Shown in pieces: positions 5,205 through 7,680 of a stretch of DNA of 7,680 bases. A program made the position numbers and the translations under genes. Each line of letters starts with the position of its first letter. Position 1 is the stretch's first letter. Below the pieces are notes generated by a model. It saw only the letters and a program-made list of their open reading frames with translations, had not been told where the DNA came from and searched no databases. The DNA comes from Sphingomonadales bacterium (GTDB lineage: Bacteria; Pseudomonadota; Alphaproteobacteria; Sphingomonadales; Sphingomonadaceae): NCBI GenBank assembly GCA_028868335.1, contig JAGWUU010000156.1, positions 1-7,680 of the forward strand, read 5' to 3'.

Positions 5205-6338
5205 ATGACTGATATAGTGAAGCCTGCGGCGAAGCCCGCACGGCCGTTTTTTTCTTCCGGTCCCTGCGCCAAGCCGCCGGGCTATTCCCCCGCCAAACTC
5301 GCCACCGAATCGCTGGGCCGCTCGCACCGCGCCAAGATCGGCAAGGCGCGCCTCCAGTACTGCATCGACCTGATGCGCGAAGTACTCGGCCTGCCTGACA
5401 CGCATCGCATCGGCATCGTTCCGGGGTCGGATACCGGCGCCTTCGAAATGGCGATGTGGACCATGCTGGGCGCGCGCGGCGTGACCACGCTGGCCTGGGA
5501 AAGCTTTGGCGAAGGTTGGGTGACCGACGCGGTCAAGCAGCTCAAGCTTGAACCCACCATTCACCGCGCCGACTATGGCCAGCTTCCAGATCTCGACAAG
5601 GTTGATTTCGCCGACGACGTGCTGTTCACCTGGAACGGCACCACCAGCGGCGTGCGCGTGCCCGACGGCGAATGGATCCCGGCGGACCGCGAAGGCCTGA
5701 CCTTTGCTGATGCCACCTCGGCGGTGTTCGCCTACGACATTCCGTGGGACAAGATCGACGTCGCGACCTTCTCGTGGCAGAAGGTGCTGGGCGGCGAGGG
5801 CGGCCACGGCGTGCTGATCCTTGGCCCGCGCGCGGTCCAGCGGCTTGAGGAATATACCCCCGCCTGGCCGCTGCCCAAGGTGTTCCGCCTGGTTTCCAAG
5901 GGCAAGCTGACCGAAGGCGTGTTCAAGGGCGAGACGATCAACACCCCCTCGATGCTCGCGGTCGAGGATGCGATCTTCGCGCTCGAATGGGCCAAGGACG
6001 TCGGCGGCCTCGAAGGGCTGAAGGCGCGTTGCACCGCCAATGCCCACGCGCTCGACAAGATCGTGGCGCAGCGCGACTGGCTTGGCCACCTTGCGGTCGA
6101 TAGCGGGATCCGCTCGAAAACATCGGTCTGCCTGACGGTCGAGGGCGCGGACGAGGCCTTCATCAAGGCCTTCGCAGGTGCGCTCGAAAAGGAAGGCGCG
6201 GCCTATGACGTCGCCGGATACCGTGATGCCCCTCCGGGCCTCAGGATCTGGTGCGGCGCAACGGTCGAGACTGCCGACATCGAGGCGCTCGGTCCGTGGC
6301 TCGACTGGGCCTACGCGGCGACCAAGGCCGCTTCCTGA
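5205..6338 (+). CDS. serC: Phosphoserine aminotransferase (long alphaproteobacterial type)
   Basis: This 377-residue, pyridoxal-phosphate-dependent class V aminotransferase converts 3-phosphohydroxypyruvate and glutamate to O-phosphoserine and 2-oxoglutarate, the second step of serine biosynthesis. The start of the mature fold is RPFFSSGPCAKPPG (13-26). PGSDTGAFEMAMW (73-85) forms the substrate/cofactor loop. TWNGTTSGVRVP (142-153) and FADATSAVF (167-175, Asp169 facing the pyridine ring) follow. The cofactor lysine is Lys193 in FSWQKVLGGEGGHG (189-202), and GETINTPSMLAVED is a conserved C-terminal segment. Sequence and length fit the TIGR01365-type SerC of alphaproteobacteria and some archaea rather than the roughly 360-residue E. 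coli form. The ATG at 5205 has AAGGAGAG upstream inside a potential masking hairpin. serA follows after 116 bases, nearly all of them a repeat element. Confidence 0.96.
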   Translation: MTDIVKPAAKPARPFFSSGPCAKPPGYSPAKLATESLGRSHRAKIGKARLQYCIDLMREVLGLPDTHRIGIVPGSDTGAFEMAMWTMLGARGVTTLAWESFGEGWVTDAVKQLKLEPTIHRADYGQLPDLDKVDFADDVLFTWNGTTSGVRVPDGEWIPADREGLTFADATSAVFAYDIPWDKIDVATFSWQKVLGGEGGHGVLILGPRAVQRLEEYTPAWPLPKVFRLVSKGKLTEGVFKGETINTPSMLAVEDAIFALEWAKDVGGLEGLKARCTANAHALDKIVAQRDWLGHLAVDSGIRSKTSVCLTVEGADEAFIKAFAGALEKEGAAYDVAGYRDAPPGLRIWCGATVETADIEALGPWLDWAYAATKAAS

Positions 6339-6344
6339 ATTTCG

Positions 6345-6442
6345 CGTCGTCCCGGGCTTGACCCGGGACCGCTGGCCTCGTCGGCGTGATGCCGACAGCG
6401 CCAGCCCAGACTCCAGCGATCCCCGCATGCGCGGGGATGACG
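6345..6442. repeat. Palindromic REP/MITE-like intergenic element between serC and serA
   Basis: About 98 bases are bounded by an imperfect inverted repeat, CGTCGTCCC (6345-6353) and GGGATGACG (6434-6442), matching at eight of nine positions. Inside are three hairpins. The first, GTCCCGGG/CCCGGGAC, has a five-base loop (6349-6369). The second is two-tiered, GCTGGC/GCCAGC (6371-6376 with 6400-6405) enclosing GTCGGC/GCCGAC (6380-6396). The third, ATCCCCGC/GCGGGGAT, has an ATGC loop (6419-6438). The end sequences resemble the abundant dispersed intergenic palindromes of sphingomonads and other alphaproteobacteria. The copy number in this genome cannot be judged from one window. Confidence 0.75.
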
Positions 6443-6454
6443 AAAGTGAACACC

Positions 6455-7680
6455 ATGACCAAGCCCCGCGTACTCATTTCCGACAAGATGGACCCCAACG
6501 CCGCGGTGATCTTCCGCGCGCAGGGGTGCGACGTTGACGAAATTACGGGCGAAACGCCCGAACAGCTTATTGCCCGGATCGGTGAATACGATGGCCTCGC
6601 CATCCGCAGCTCGACCAAGGTGACCAAGGAGATCCTCGCCGCCGCCAAGAACCTCAAGGTCATCGGCCGCGCCGGGATCGGCGTCGACAACGTCGATATT
6701 CCCGCTGCTTCCGCGCAGGGCGTGGTGGTGATGAACACGCCGTTCGGCAATTCGATCACCACAGCCGAACACGCCATCGCGATGATGTTCGCGCTTGCCC
6801 GCCAGATTCCCGAGGCCAATGCCCAGACCCAGGCGGGCCTGTGGCCGAAGAACGGCTTCATGGGCGTCGAACTCACCGGCAAGACGCTCGGCCTGATCGG
6901 CGCGGGCAATATCGGCTCGATCGTCGCGGCCCGCGCGATTGGCCTCAAGATGAAGGTCGTCGCCTTCGACCCGTTCCTGACGCCGGAACGCGCAGTCGAG
7001 ATGGGCGTCGAGAAGGTCGATCTCGACCAGCTTCTGGGCCGTGCCGATTTCATCACGCTGCACACGCCGCTGACCGATCAGACCCGCAACATCCTTTCGG
7101 CGGAAAACATCGCCAAGACCAAGAAGGGCGTGCGGATCATCAACTGCGCGCGTGGCGGCTTGATCGATGAGGCGGCGCTCAAGGAAGCGCTCGATTCCGG
7201 CCAGGTCGCGGGTGCGGCGCTAGACGTGTTCCAGACCGAACCGGCGAAGGATTCGCCGCTGTTCGGCACCAAGAACTTCATCTGCACGCCGCACCTGGGC
7301 GCCAGCACCACCGAAGCGCAGGTCAACGTCGCGTTGCAAGTGGCAGAGCAGATGGCCGACTACCTGACCACCGGCGGCGTCACCAACGCGCTCAACGTTC
7401 CGTCGCTCTCGGCGGAGGAAGCGCCAAAGCTCAAGCCCTACATGGCGCTTGCCGAAAAGCTGGGCAGCCTGGTTGGTCAGCTCACCACCGGGGCGATTCC
7501 GCGGATTTCGATCCATGCGGAGGGCGCGGCAGCCGAACTCAACATCAAGCCGATCGTAGCCGCAGTTCTCGCCGGGTTCCTGCGGGTCCAGTCGGATACG
7601 GTCAACATGGTCAACGCGCCGTTCCTCGCCAAGGAGCGCGGCATGGAAGTGCGCGAGGTCAAGACCGAGAAGGAAGGCGA
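6455..7680 (+). CDS. serA: D-3-phosphoglycerate dehydrogenase (3' end beyond window)
   Basis: SerA oxidises 3-phosphoglycerate to 3-phosphohydroxypyruvate with NAD+, the first and committed step of serine biosynthesis. The frame is open from ATG 6455 to the window end (408 codons). The usual full length of this type is about 525 residues, so the last part of the allosteric-substrate-binding domain and the ACT domain are missing. Visible features are MTKPRVLISDKMDP at the start, RAGIGVDNVD (72-81), the Rossmann loop GAGNIG (149-154) with Asp172 for NAD ribose, and NCARGGLIDE with Arg233. Glu262 in TEP and His280 in PHLGAS complete the catalytic set. The intervening-domain segment ELNIKPIVAAVLAGFLR appears near the end. 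A GTG nine bases upstream (6446) is an alternative in-frame start. No good Shine-Dalgarno sits at normal spacing; the nearest, GGGGA at 6433-6437, is in the third hairpin of the repeat. Confidence 0.96.
   Translation, partial: MTKPRVLISDKMDPNAAVIFRAQGCDVDEITGETPEQLIARIGEYDGLAIRSSTKVTKEILAAAKNLKVIGRAGIGVDNVDIPAASAQGVVVMNTPFGNSITTAEHAIAMMFALARQIPEANAQTQAGLWPKNGFMGVELTGKTLGLIGAGNIGSIVAARAIGLKMKVVAFDPFLTPERAVEMGVEKVDLDQLLGRADFITLHTPLTDQTRNILSAENIAKTKKGVRIINCARGGLIDEAALKEALDSGQVAGAALDVFQTEPAKDSPLFGTKNFICTPHLGASTTEAQVNVALQVAEQMADYLTTGGVTNALNVPSLSAEEAPKLKPYMALAEKLGSLVGQLTTGAIPRISIHAEGAAAELNIKPIVAAVLAGFLRVQSDTVNMVNAPFLAKERGMEVREVKTEKEG

Noticed and set aside
5199..6428. Minus-strand open frame (409 codons) opposite serC
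   Set aside because: It mirrors serC throughout and starts inside the intergenic repeat. Composition and lack of motifs mark it as a shadow frame.
6241..7065. Minus-strand open frame (274 codons) across serC end, repeat and serA
   Set aside because: Its text includes VIPAHAGI and VPGQARDD, typical chance translations of the dispersed palindromic repeat; the rest is antisense to serA.

Overview
The window is GC-rich, densely coding bacterial DNA. The long-form serC, the serC–serA order, and the sphingomonad-like protein sequences and intergenic repeat all point to an alphaproteobacterium, most likely of the order Sphingomonadales (Novosphingobium/Erythrobacter-like). This placement rests on remembered family resemblance, not on a search.

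Layout: (1) Positions 1-325 hold the first codons of a leftward gene that runs off the window, then about 300 bases of apparently non-coding DNA between divergent genes. (2) Positions 326-4374 carry four rightward genes, almost certainly one operon: a circularly permuted ATP-grasp enzyme, an alpha-E domain protein, a transglutaminase-like protein and the proteasome-like protease Anbu. (3) Positions 4379-5044 encode, leftward, an extensin-like lipoprotein with a metallopeptidase-type His/Asp motif. It converges on anbu with only four bases between the stops. (4) Positions 5045-5204 are a divergent intergenic region with a structured leader ahead of serC. (5) Positions 5205-7680 hold serC and serA, the latter cut by the window end. 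They are separated by a roughly 98-base palindromic repeat element.

How the genes may work together: serA and serC encode the first two steps of phosphorylated serine biosynthesis. SerA oxidises 3-phosphoglycerate to 3-phosphohydroxypyruvate, and SerC transaminates this to phosphoserine. The four-gene operon matches a conserved neighbourhood that comparative genomics has linked to synthesis and processing of a peptide or peptide tag. In that model the ATP-grasp enzyme forms amide bonds with alpha-E as partner, the transglutaminase-like enzyme cleaves or transfers amides, and Anbu hydrolyses peptides. To my knowledge its substrate and physiological role are not established, so it is the best candidate here for an incompletely described system.

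Smaller signals include a hairpin that masks the serC ribosome binding site, a catalytic-threonine-defined TTG start for anbu, a possible 25-codon coupling ORF between the first two operon genes, and several inverted repeats in control regions. I saw no tRNA, rRNA, CRISPR array, transposase or phage gene.
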